Both the position numbers and the translations under genes were made by a program. A stretch of DNA of 64,000 nt from assembly GCA_905178155.1 (NCBI GenBank), contig CAJINV010000003.1, positions 3,047,714 through 3,111,713 on the forward strand. Reading direction: 5' to 3'. Below, one piece after another: positions 55,201-64,000 of this stretch. Each line of letters starts with the position of its first letter. Positions within the stretch are counted from its first letter, which is position 1. The stretch is from Amoebophrya sp. A120. Its lineage: Eukaryota > Sar > Dinophyceae > Syndiniales > Amoebophryaceae. A model generated the notes under the pieces. The model saw nothing but the letters and a program-made list of their open reading frames with translations. It did no database searches and was not told the DNA's origin.

Positions 55201-55965
55201 TTGTACAGCACCAGCGGCTCCACCTCGGACGCGTGATAAACTGTGACGCGCACTTGCAGCTCCATGCCCGGGGGCTGCGCGACCGCGGCCACCACGTTGG
55301 TTCTTTCGTTGGTGCCGTCCGGGCCCGGCGTGCGGGGGGGCGAGGCGGCCGGGCTCGTAGTTGGAGGGTCGTCGGCGGCCGGTTCGGCGGTGGCCGAAGA
55401 TTTCAGCGTCACGACGCCAGACAGGTCCATGGTCGGCGCGCTCTGCAGCAGCAACGCGTCCAAACCGTCAAACTGGCACGCGCCAAGCTCGTCTCCGTTT
55501 TCGTCCACGAGCGCTGCGCGAAGCCCCACGCCGCAAACGCCATCCAAAAAAACATGTTCCGCGCACGTCGTGTGCGACACGTACTGCGGCTCCGCCTCCG
55601 GGTCTGTGCTTTTCGATTTCGTTTTTGAAAAACCCCTAAAAGGTGGCAATGATACTAGGCAAGAAGGCTGCAAGGCGGGAGCACGTAGTTTATGAATGGA
55701 ATGCTTGTCGGTCCTCTTCTCTGCGACTTGTCGCAATAAATTGAGAGGCGGCAGCGCCCGAGAAGTAGACGCGGAAAAAGCGACACGTGTGTAGTATACA
55801 TAGTAAGTAAGTTGTACCTTCGCTTGCGAATGCCCACCGTCCGTCTTCGGTCCTCTTTGCGTCGCCGGAGCCTAGCCCTGAAAATGTCAGGCCGCACGAT
55901 TCCGGAACATCGGGGGAGTCCGTTAGCCCGAGGACCTCCACCGCGATGGAGACTTCGCGCTCCAT
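49269..55965 (-). CDS. CFAP70: CFAP70-like axonemal protein (C2-like N terminus, TPR repeats), about 1550 aa
   Basis: Exons: 55965-55818, 55603 to about 54915, about 54805-54490, 54353-53981, 53874-53708, 53530-52418 (with an introner), 52052-51545, 51363-50674, 50518-50304, 50171-49269 (with an introner). The exon 2/3 joint is not resolved; exons 4-10 sum to exactly 1174 codons. The N terminus is a C2-like beta region (MEREVSIAVEVLGLTD), followed by CKVAVTVDGVYSLPATLVPKG and VPFDNGRVWKPP, which align with CFAP70. The C-terminal half has TPR helices: VWVDYARFCMRCLRNREEA (human WLDYGAFCLL), LLRLGRIYLEAGLYAEG, HFLLGQVYQRAKNWLGA. CFAP70 sits at the base of the axonemal outer dynein arm and regulates beating, which implies a flagellated stage. 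A middle region around exons 3-5 is unlike the animal protein. Confidence 0.82.
49387..49612 (-). mobile_element. Introner element 12, in CFAP70 (GTGCACAACTCC family)
   Basis: It is 226 bp. Ends are TATGACAGTGCACAACTCC and the inverse of TATGAGAGTGCACAACTCC. The flanking duplication GGACA is perfect. Excision gives ATC AAG GAC ACC CAC in frame. Without removal, ATA TGA would end the protein at once. Confidence 0.92.
52711..52921 (-). mobile_element. Introner element 13, in CFAP70
   Basis: It is 211 bp. Ends are TATGCAAGAAAAAAACTGTG and the inverse of TATCCAGGAAAAAAAGTGTG. The flanking duplication AGTTC is perfect. Excision gives GTG CAG TTC CTC GAC in frame. It is related to the elements at 1326 and 14738. 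Confidence 0.9.
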
Positions 55966-57379
55966 TGGATTGGTGCGTCGGCGCACGACCGCGTTACAAT
56001 ATTCTAAGCTAGCACAATCGGGTGCGGCACCATGGCCCACCGCCGCGCTGATGCTCCCGTCTACGTGATCTCTGCATTTGGATTTGCAACAGTCTTGACT
56101 GGAAAGAGCGAACGATTTGTCTCGTACAAGCTTCTTCTGCGCTAGCCCCTCTATGCGTAAGTCGAGCTCGTGTCCCCTCCACTCAGCGCTCTCACGCGAT
56201 TCGACACGATCGAAAAGACACGCTCGCCGACCGGGATTTTCCTGCGATTACGAGAGTTTTACGTTCACTTCAGCGGGCGCTCTGCGACCTCAGCTACACT
56301 CTTCTCTCAATCAGCGCCTACGCAAGCACCACGGCAAATTGTATTCCTCGCCTAGCCGCCCAAAAAAAAGCGAGCGGTGCGGTCCGCGTTTCCCTTACCT
56401 TGCAATCCAACAGGGGCGGCTTCGTCACGAACGCCGACTCGCTTATCGCCAAGCCGGAGCCGCCCGCAACGGTGATGGCGCCGGAGTGATAAAAACTCGC
56501 CGTCGTGGGCGAAGCTACACAACACTCCAAAGCGGGGAAAAAGAAGCGACGAAAATGCCCGAAAATGAGCGCTCCAAGGTCAGTACTTCGAACGGGGGGC
56601 TTTCCGCGGCGGTCCCGGAGCAGCAGGAACTTTGAAAACGAAGCCAAGACCGCTCGCGCACGACCACGGCGTCCGACGCGCGCGGGATTTTTTGCAAGCG
56701 GGCGCGCACATCGTGCATAGTTTCGCACCGCCGAAACCCGAGACTGCGCCGAGCGGCCTTACGTGGCGCGAAACTATAGAAGCACGCACCTCGATGCGGC
56801 CCAGCCCCGGCCCCGAAAAGCTTCGCAGAGAAGAAGCCCGACCGCGAACGAAGGACGCTGTGCTGCGGAGCCCGATACGGGCGAGATTTTTAACGCGCCG
56901 CCAGACTTGTAGGCAATGCCGAGCGGGAGGCCTGTGGCAATGGAGACAGGCGCCGTCGAGACGAGGCGAGGGGCCGGGGCGGAGTGATTGGGCGCACGTC
57001 GAGCCTACCGGCCTCCGCAGGTGACCGCCTGTCATGGTGCACTCCTTAATAGGGGCCATTAAGACCATGGCATGCCAACCATGGGTCTGCTGGGCGCTGC
57101 CCAAGGGTGCCTGTTTACGAAGCGATCCCAGGGGACTGCCAGCTATTGAGTAATAGCAATGATATGCCTGAAGTGCGATCCTTTAGGGAGTATAGAGGTG
57201 GCATAACACTACTTATGTCCTTTGACTGGGTCTCTTCTCATGATCAAAAGCGTGCTCCTCAGAGTAAGAAAGAGAGTAATCACATCGATGAGCCCCTTGC
57301 TTGGAATATTTTGCGTCTACTTTGTTGAATGACATAAATTCGCCCCATTTTTACCATTATGGCGGAGATTGTGTCATGG
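55966..57379. other. Divergent strand-switch region, left part; no gene seen
   Basis: Upstream of CFAP70, sequence to about 57,000 is GC-rich, with overlapping frames on both strands that look like chance frames. From 57,010 to 57,330 it becomes less GC-rich. No promoter motif can be assigned. It belongs to the gap between the leftward gene array and the rightward genes. Confidence 0.55.
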
Positions 57380-58530
57380 AAGTAGCTACACTCGCAAGAT
57401 TTTCTCATTATGATAATCAGCGCTGTAATATTTTCCACAGCTGCAGGGAAAATTGTTACAACTTACAACGGTGATGGCCAAAATTGCAAGATTTTGGTCT
57501 GGTTGTTGTGTAAATACGAAAAAAATATCGCGATAATTGTTAAAGTTGTAAGATTTTTTACTGTAATCGTAGGCCACTTTGCAAGATTTCCCGGCATTAT
57601 TGTTAAACTTTGTCCGAGATTGAGCTAAGAAGGCAAAATTTTTCCAAGAGCGCAACTAAAATTGCAAAAGTTTGGCGCGTTGGCAGCAAAATGCGCGAGG
57701 TTTTATCACGGCGGCGGCCATAGTCACAGTATTTGGCCGCGAGACGTGCCAGCATTGGAAAAATTTGCCCTGGTTCCGCCAAAATTGCGAGCACCTTGCA
57801 AAAATAAACAGGGGCAGTGACCCTGATCACAAGAAAACTGCCAAACGATGCCCCATTGGCAGGCGTGATTGTAAGACTGCGCCCCCATGGTGGCCAGGAG
57901 TGCAAGAATGTGCCCGAGTGGCGGCTACGAGCGCAAAAATATGCCCCAGTGGTGACCAGAAGCCTGAGAATCTGCCATCGTGCCGGCCAGGAGCGCGAGA
58001 GTGTGCCCCTGTGGTGGCCGGAAGCGCGATAATATGCCCCCATGGTGGCCCGGATCGCGAGAATATGCCCCGGCGGCAGCCGGGATCACGAGAATGCGCC
58101 CGCAGGGTAGCTGGGATCGCAAGACTATGCCCCCGCGGCAGCCGGGATCGCAAGACTATGCCCCTGCGGCGGCCGGGATCGTAAGAATCTACCCCCGGGG
58201 CGGCCGGGGTCGCAAGTATGTGCCCTTGCGGCGGCCGGGATCGCGAGTATATGCCCCCGCGGCCGCCGGGATCGCGAGTATATGCCCCCGCGGCCGCCGG
58301 GATCGCGAGTATATGCCCCCGCGGCGGCCGGGATCGCGAGAATATGCCCCCGCGGCGGCCGGGATCGCGAGAATATGCCCCCGCGGCGGCCGGGATCGCG
58401 AGAATATGCCCCCGCGGCGGCCGGGATCGCGAGAATATGCCCCCGCGGCGGCCGGGATCGCGCGAATATGCCCCAAAGGCGGCCGGTTCGGCGCGAATAT
58501 GCCCCGGCTGCGGCCGGGATGGCGGGATTA
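57380..58530. repeat. 31-bp minisatellite with a divergence gradient
   Basis: From about 58,000 to 58,530 the unit GCGAGAATATGCCCCCGCGG plus CGGCCGGGATC repeats every 31 bp, nearly perfectly between 58,300 and 58,470. To the left it degenerates: 57,820-58,000 is weaker, and 57,380-57,820 is AT-rich but still shows a TTGCAAGATTTT-like core at 31- and 62-bp spacing (57,486; 57,548; 57,579). Because 31 is not a multiple of three, all frames stay open in the GC-rich part, giving spurious long open frames on both strands. Confidence 0.85.
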
Positions 58531-60118
58531 CGGCCTCCGCCTCCGTGCCTCGATTTGTGCTTCGCGCGGCCGAAAGGCGGCTAGCCCTCTGGACTCGTCC
58601 GCACCGGCGCGCCCCCGTGCGCTTGCGATGCACGCCGGGAGGCCTCGCACCACACGCGGCCCACCTAGTGAGTGCGTGGCGCGTGGATTGCGTGCGAAGA
58701 CAATCGAAGGGGCCCGCCGGAAAAACGCGGCAGCAGTGTTCAGGAATCCCGAAGAGCGAAAAGCTGAAACGCGAACGCAACCAATTCACACGTAGGCGCA
58801 CCAACCCGACCGCGATCTGTACTAGTAGCCCGACGCCATCCGGGCTGTTATGATCCCCAAGAGAGCCCCGCGATCAAATTCAAATCAGCAACTCTGCGAC
58901 ACAAGTTCCATGCGACCTTGGGTCCTAATCCGCATTACGATTTTCGTTTTTTTTCCCATCAACTACACGCCCTTTTTTCCTTTGGTACGTGAGGGCCCTG
59001 CTTGTTTACGAAAGGCGTATAGAAAGCTTCAACTATTGCGGCGCAATCGCGGTCCTATAGTTTGAGAAAACTTCTTTTGCGGTTCCCAGACATTTTCAGC
59101 CGCATACGTAGCTAAAAGCGCTAGCCTCTAGGCACAGACTCCAGATACTTTTCTAACACTGAATGGCGACTCTCTCGGCGGACGACTGCACGTCGGGGCT
59201 TCTTCCCGCGGGATCCGCGCTGGTATCGAAAACGGGGCGAACTCTTTACGCAACGCAGGACAGCGAGGTCAAGTCTGCTGCTGCATCTCGAGCACCCTCG
59301 CAACTAAAATAGTTTTGAATTCCTCATAAGTATTTCGTTGAAGTGCTCAGCTCTATTCTCAATTAACCTGTATACACATACAAATGCGGGAGCAGACAAA
59401 CCGAATCCAGAAGGCGTATACTCTCTCGCTTCGGATCTCGAACAAAGAGAAGCAGTATGTAGCCACATATCCACCCTGCAGCTGGTCTGCAGCCCAGGCG
59501 CTTTTTTTCGCTGTTTGCCATCGACTTGGGGGAGCTGGTTTTTCAATCGTTTCAACTTTGTTTGACCGGGTTACGTGGCGTTCGTTGGATCGGTAATCAG
59601 TTGTCGTGTAATATACCTCTGTGGCTTTAAAGAGCCAGTCACGTCGTCCAGTGCGAGGGTTTTGTCGAGTATGGGACGGGGATCATCGATGGCTTTGCAG
59701 GCTTTTCTGAGCGAACATCGGCAAATAAAAAGATAGCTGCTTCGCTCCGCAAACATTCTCGAGGACAAACGTAGGGCATTTGTCGTATTCGTCTTTTTGT
59801 GTTGCCACGTTGACAAGGCCTGCTAGCTCAGAAACAGCAACGCTCCTTGACACAACCACAATCCTAAAAAGGGTTTTTTTTTCTCGTCGACTGACTGTAG
59901 ATAAGTATCCAGGTAGGTTACGACTGAAAAGAAAATCCACACATCGTGTCGAATCTTGGTGCCAGATTGCAGGCCCCGGGAAGTACGTATTTTGTTCAAA
60001 GTTGTCTACTTGCAGTGTCGGCGTTACGTAATGCAATAGACGACTGTCAGCCACTCTTTGATATTAATGCTGCGCTACCTAATGGCAATGCTAATGCTCC
60101 CTTCAGGTTCCAGCCGAG
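58531..60118. other. Strand-switch region, right part; no gene supported
   Basis: No recognisable gene. A 123-codon minus frame at 59,683-60,054 has plausible composition but no homology I know and no splice context. A pyrimidine-AG acceptor (CCCTTCAG) lies 12 bases before the ATG at 60,119 and could serve cis- or trans-splicing of the next gene. Confidence 0.5.
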
Positions 60119-61104
60119 ATGAAATACCTAGTGTCAGCCGGCCAGGCGCCAATGTTTTCGAAGGGAGCCGCCGGGTCATGGTGGTTCCCAAAACCCGAGA
60201 TCCGTGCAAGTGATGCGAATAACCCTAACCAAACCTCCTCGCACACGATGAAAGCGCTGGAAGCACGGGTGATGGGCCTCGAGGACAAGGTCCAAAAAAT
60301 CGATGTAACTGCGGCGGAAGCGAAAAAAGAGGCCATGTTTGCCCGCGAGGATGCTACCGCGGCGCGCTCGGAGGCCCGGGCAGCCCGGCAAGACGCATGG
60401 ACGGCAAAATTGGATGCAAAAATCACCACGGTAAGGCAATTTAAGTGGGCTTGCTTGCTCTCGATGTGCATAAAAATGATGCTGCGACTTTCACGGTGTT
60501 TAAGGAATGCATAAGGTGCCGCGCAGGATAACGCGCCGCGGATACCCGCATTCCTTTCTTTCAACAAGGGAAAGGATAGCATGCGCGAATGACTTCCCAG
60601 TCACTTGCTTTTTTACTGTCACTGGAGCCAGCCGCTAGGGTTGCTGACAAAATGGTCACTCTATCAGCAAAAACACTCATCCAGGCGCACTCATTGATCA
60701 AGGACTTCCACTGCAACGTCCTACAAGGGGAAGAAAGCGGCATCCGGCTATCCAGCGGGAGGCTCTACTCGAGCTTGGAGCACTTGCCAAAATTTTCGGA
60801 CCTGCAGGTCCGCTGGCATCTGGTGATTAACAGCGGGGATTTGGGGTTGATGAAGAAGGAGGCTGTTGCGATTTTCGAGAAGGGGACTCTGTTGCAGCAT
60901 GAGGCGGAGCAAATGATCAAGGCCACGGCAAATCGCGCGCGAGATTTCCCGCCTGCCTACGTCGTCATGGCTTCCAATCTCCACGAGCTGGCGAAAATGC
61001 TCCAGAGCCTCGCGGTGGCGACCCAAATGCTGATCCAGGGACCCTTGGGCGACAAGGACCCAGACTCAGCGACCGCCTCCACCGTTTCCTCCGCCCGAGG
61101 GTGA
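60119..61104 (+). CDS. Hypothetical coiled-coil protein, 271 aa, two exons
   Basis: Exon 1 is 60119-60430, with donor GTAAGG right after ATC ACC ACG. Exon 2 is 60601-61104, with acceptor CTTCCCAG. Both are phase 0 and together make 272 codons with the stop. Residues about 44-100 form a heptad-like coiled coil (ALEARVMGLEDKVQKIDVTA, AARSEARAARQDAWTAKLDA). Exon 2 encodes an all-helical, otherwise unrecognised region (FSDLQVRWHLVINSGDLGLM, AEQMIKATANRARDFPPAYV). It is the first gene transcribed rightward after the strand switch. Codon use and intron signals resemble the leftward genes. Function unknown. Confidence 0.65.
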
Positions 61105-62136
61105 AGCGCTAGCAAGAGTGTAGAAGTAGAAACTACTATACACACTCTAGACAAGGTTTCTATCTAGAGTTATCAAGTCAATGTTTATGCTTAAGCATTT
61201 GCAACGAATGTGTGCGCTATGCTGTCGCCAAGAAATGTTTATACACTGTTGAAGCTGGAGGCACTGCTGCGTAAAATGTATTATGATGGATCAACTGTGT
61301 GCGTTATGCTGTCGCCAAGAAATGTTTATACACTGTTGAAGCTGGAAGCACTAATATTGTGCTGCGTAAAATGTATTATGATGGATCTATCTTGGATGGA
61401 TTTGGCTTCTCGAGGGGCACTAAGAAGTGTGTCTTGTTGTAGATGGGAGAACAAGAGTGCACGAAGGACGCGTAGTAGATGTAGTCGTCCTGCCGGTCCT
61501 GGAGAAGAAGCAAGTCGCAACCTAGTTGAACTGTTTGAGATAGATTTGAGTCCCTGTGCGCCTCTGTCTCCTAGTGTATACCTGTTTCAAAGATTTTCTA
61601 GAATGGCGAATTCCACCGGTTCGCGCCACTGCTCTCATACATAGCAGTAGTTGTTCGCTTTTTTGCTTTGCTTTCCTCCCGGCTACGCATTGATTTCATA
61701 TTGTTAAAGGAAATCCTAGGAGTCGGTGAGAAGCGTGAAGCGCCGAAACGAGTCGCATGAGCCAAGTGTCGTGGATTCGGGATAGCTACAGAACGAGTTT
61801 GCGAAGCTCCTAGATCCGCAAAGCTGTCACACACACTTTATATTTCGCTTTTTTCGCTCGAAAGTGGCTTGAGAGACTTGCACGCTTCGAGCTCGCGGCC
61901 GTGTCGCATCACGGCAATTTCTTTTGCGTTGCCGTACACTGAGTGTGTCCCTGCGTCGCTGTCACTACTACACAGAGCAGCGTGTCGAGCTCGTGAGAGA
62001 AGAGCACTTGGGAGAGATGATTGCGTTTAGAGAAGAACACTGGAGGAATTTCCGGAGGCACTCTGCCTTGCATTGTACACTACACGATCTAACTACTGTA
62101 GTAGCGATTCCTATCTGGGATCAGAATTAACTGGGG
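61105..62136. other. Intergenic, contains a tandem duplication; no gene supported
   Basis: Positions 61,209-61,386 are two tandem copies of about 90 bp (see repeat entry). A 68-codon plus frame at 61,924-62,130 (YYTEQRVELVREEHLGEMIA) may be an upstream exon of the next gene but cannot be joined with confidence. Confidence 0.5.
61209..61386 (+). repeat. Tandem duplication of about 90 bp
   Basis: Two copies each run from TGTGCGCTATGCTGTCGCC (or its GTTATG variant) through AAATGTTTATACACTGTTG to CGTAAAATGTATTATGATGG. They differ by a few substitutions and an insertion of about nine bases (CTAATATTG) in the second. They lie just beyond the stop of the 271-residue gene, so may be in its 3' UTR. 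Confidence 0.85.
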
Positions 62137-62737
62137 GTGCAATTAGAACCATCGTGATCTGGGCCTCGTTCTGCGCGTAAAAGTGGTTGACTCTACTGCT
62201 TCAAACCGAGTACCTGCTGATGTGGATGAGCAGCTCGCCTTCCTGATGTCGCTAAACCACATCAGCGCCCAGCACTTCAAAACTGATGACGCCTCCTCGC
62301 CGGTTTCGCAGGAGGCTAGCACTCGCGAAGCAAGCGCTGAGGAAGAGGACATGTGGTTGGATGACGAGATCGACAAAGTGAAGAAGCAAGTCGCTCAAGA
62401 AGAAGCTGTGATTGCAGAGGTGCTTGCCAGTTTGTGATTTTTCATGTTTGTGCGTACAGCGATGGTGTCGGTTTTGACTAAGTGCCGCAGGGTTCAAAAG
62501 AGTCACCGGGCACTTACCTTTGTAAACTCACCCCTGGTAAAACTAAAATCGCAGCTCCAGCAAGCGGCTCGCACTCTGAACGATGTTGCAGCAGCGGACG
62601 CTGCCGCGCGGTTGCAGCTCATTTCCTCAGTCAAGGAAGAAACTGAGTCGCTCAACAAAGCTGCTCGCAAATCGCGTCAGCGTGCCGCCCGGGGCGCGGA
62701 CGGACTGGCGAGCATTGCCGAGGGCGACGAGGAGTAA
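62137..62737 (+). CDS. Hypothetical small coiled-coil protein (5' end unresolved)
   Basis: The frame opens after an AATTAG acceptor at 62,136, has its first internal ATG at about 62,246, and runs to 62,419. A GTGCTT donor then joins to an acceptor AATCGCAG, and exon 2 is 62,555-62,737; both are phase 0. Sequence is helical and charged: MWLDDEIDKVKKQVAQEEAV, then after the intron LQQAARTLNDVAAADAAARL and ESLNKAARKSRQRAARGADG, ending in an acidic tail. An upstream exon probably supplies the start, possibly from 61,924-62,130. Family unknown. Confidence 0.5.
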
Positions 62738-64000
62738 CTGGACGGCTTGTTCCGACGAGTAGAGGTTTTTTGAAGCTCTATAGCTGTCGATTGGTGTGCG
62801 AGTTACTTCTCTCCAAGTGTATTTATAGTTTTTCGCCTTCGATTTACCCCTGTTTCTTTAAATTGTAAACGTATGTAACCAACTGGAAATGTGATATGAG
62901 TGCAAGCTTTTCTCTGGGCCGTGCGTAGGTGACAGAGGAACCATTGCTGGGGAATGTGTATCTTGAGCGCATTTCTAGTTCTGTTTTGCTTTATCGCATG
63001 TAGCGTATGCTCTCCAACCTCAAACAAAAGATATTCGTTTATCAAGAACCGCAGCTCCAAGCCCTGGTTTGTACTACCGGCACCAACTTGGATGCGCAGA
63101 AGGGGATGAATGAATATAAATAAAATAGCACAGCATGAACTTCAGGATGTGCGATGTAGTGTGTTGCTCTGGCCGACGAATTTCACGAAAAGGCTTGTTT
63201 GGAGACGGAAAGAAAAACATCAGTTGCGGATGATTCACTCCGCGGACAGCAAAAGTGATTCTGTAATGAGTAGGGCCTGCCTCGCTGTAGCTTCTATTCG
63301 CCTTGAAGGGTGGTGCCGTAAGTTGCGCCCGCTCTCACTGCCATCGAAAACGACGCCCAACTGTTTTTCTGACGCTGTCGCAATTCCGTCGGGTGTTCTC
63401 CGGTTGCCACAATTTTGTATAATCGCAGGTGCCCCGCCCTTTACTGTGTTCCTCCGAGGGTAGCCGTAGTTCTCTAGTCTGCGGAAAAGAATGGGAGTTC
63501 CACGACTGCGAAAAACTCGAAAACGCCTTCGGCCCAGCATATGGGCCGTCCGGTTTCTGAGCTTACTGGACAGTTCTCATGATGCTCAATGAGTTTGAGG
63601 ATCGAAGATAGTCTCAAAGTTGTACACCTCAGAGCGCAGTAAGCGCAAGGCTCTGCGCAGCCGATCCGTTTCACGGGCTTAGTTGATTGGTCACGTCCGG
63701 GCGCTGGAAATCTTATATTTTACATTAATAGAAATAGAAATAAACGAGATTCGAATAGCTTCGCCCGCTGGGTGTGACATCGCAAACTTGCGCTAGAAGG
63801 AACATTTTTCACAGAGTTCACCTGCCGCGACGGCGCGCAGGCGTTTTCGGTATCAACTGAGAAAGACACTGCCTCTGCTGTCGTGCCGCAGTGCGTTTCC
63901 AGCTGCAAGGAAGCCCAGCCGGAAGCACATTGAAAACGCATCCGCAGCGCATCCCAGCCGGAAATGCCTCTTCAGGGCATTTCTACCGAGCTGGTGGAGA
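62738..64000. other. No gene supported to the right edge
   Basis: Short frames overlap on both strands at 63,110-63,540, none with recognisable content. The last 300 bases hold a minus frame of 73 codons that could belong to a gene beyond the edge, but evidence is lacking. Confidence 0.5.

Noticed and set aside
57827-58853. Long open frames on both strands (up to 325 codons)
   Set aside because: They are produced by the 31-bp GC-rich minisatellite, which lacks stops in all frames. The repeated peptide is the same in several frames and both strands.
59683-60054. 123-codon minus-strand frame as a gene
   Set aside because: Composition is plausible, but there is no known family, no splice partner, and it lies in the strand-switch gap. 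Not enough support.
63110-63540. Overlapping plus and minus frames as genes or a structured RNA
   Set aside because: Neither protein is recognisable, and I could not match the sequence to any rRNA or other RNA gene by eye.
1-64000. Dinoflagellate spliced-leader sequence, CRISPR array, bacterial operon signals, tRNA genes
   Set aside because: None was found by eye on either strand. Intron-rich eukaryotic genes make prokaryotic features implausible.

Overview
The window reads as nuclear DNA of a protist, most probably a dinoflagellate-type alveolate. A compact parasitic lineage such as Amoebophrya (Syndiniales) is my best guess. The reasons are: genes of eukaryotic families split by many introns, dense spacing (roughly one gene per 4-5 kb), every recognisable gene from position 1 to 55,965 lying on the minus strand, about 50% GC, an axonemal gene, and many intron-like inserts that look like introner elements, which have been reported from Amoebophrya genomes. 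The taxon is inference. No rRNA, tRNA, dinoflagellate spliced leader or organellar gene was found.

Layout. 1-11 kb is a fast-evolving region. It holds two related secreted proteins with an ankyrin-like motif (1-1701, running off the left edge, and 9057-10871), two unrecognised genes (2951-4435; 4797-6324), a coding-like remnant, and five copies of a 40-57 bp repeat that matches the C-terminal codons of the second secreted protein. 12-56 kb is a one-directional array of mostly conserved eukaryotic genes: GDAP2-like (macro + CRAL-TRIO), an SH3-like protein with an adaptor-like tail, an ankyrin-like protein, VIRMA/virilizer (m6A writer complex), RPAC2/POLR1D (RNA polymerase I/III), a secreted low-complexity protein, TRMT11-like tRNA methyltransferase, SF3A3 (U2 snRNP), ASCC2 (CUE domain), an unrecognised 581-residue protein, and CFAP70 (axoneme). 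56-60 kb has no gene. It contains a 31-bp minisatellite and separates the minus-strand array from two small plus-strand genes at 60.1-62.7 kb, so it is a divergent strand-switch region.

Main discovery. Thirteen inserts of 150-322 bp sit inside coding sequence of seven genes and none was found between genes. Each has terminal inverted repeats, nearly always begins TAT and ends ATA, carries GCATNACAA-like motifs, and is flanked by a 5-bp duplication (nine perfect, four with one mismatch). Removing the element plus one duplicate copy restores the reading frame in every case, and whole-gene lengths then come out as exact multiples of three (SF3A3 547, ASCC2 1010, GDAP2-like 865, the 45.5-48.4 kb gene 581 residues). 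Their edges are not GT-AG, whereas the roughly 30 other introns in the same genes are. They are therefore transposon-like introns removed precisely at the duplicated target site, or DNA removed some other way. A fourteenth copy is decayed.

Functionally, several array genes act in RNA metabolism (m6A writing, tRNA methylation, splicing, polymerase I/III), but nothing here shows co-regulation beyond shared direction.
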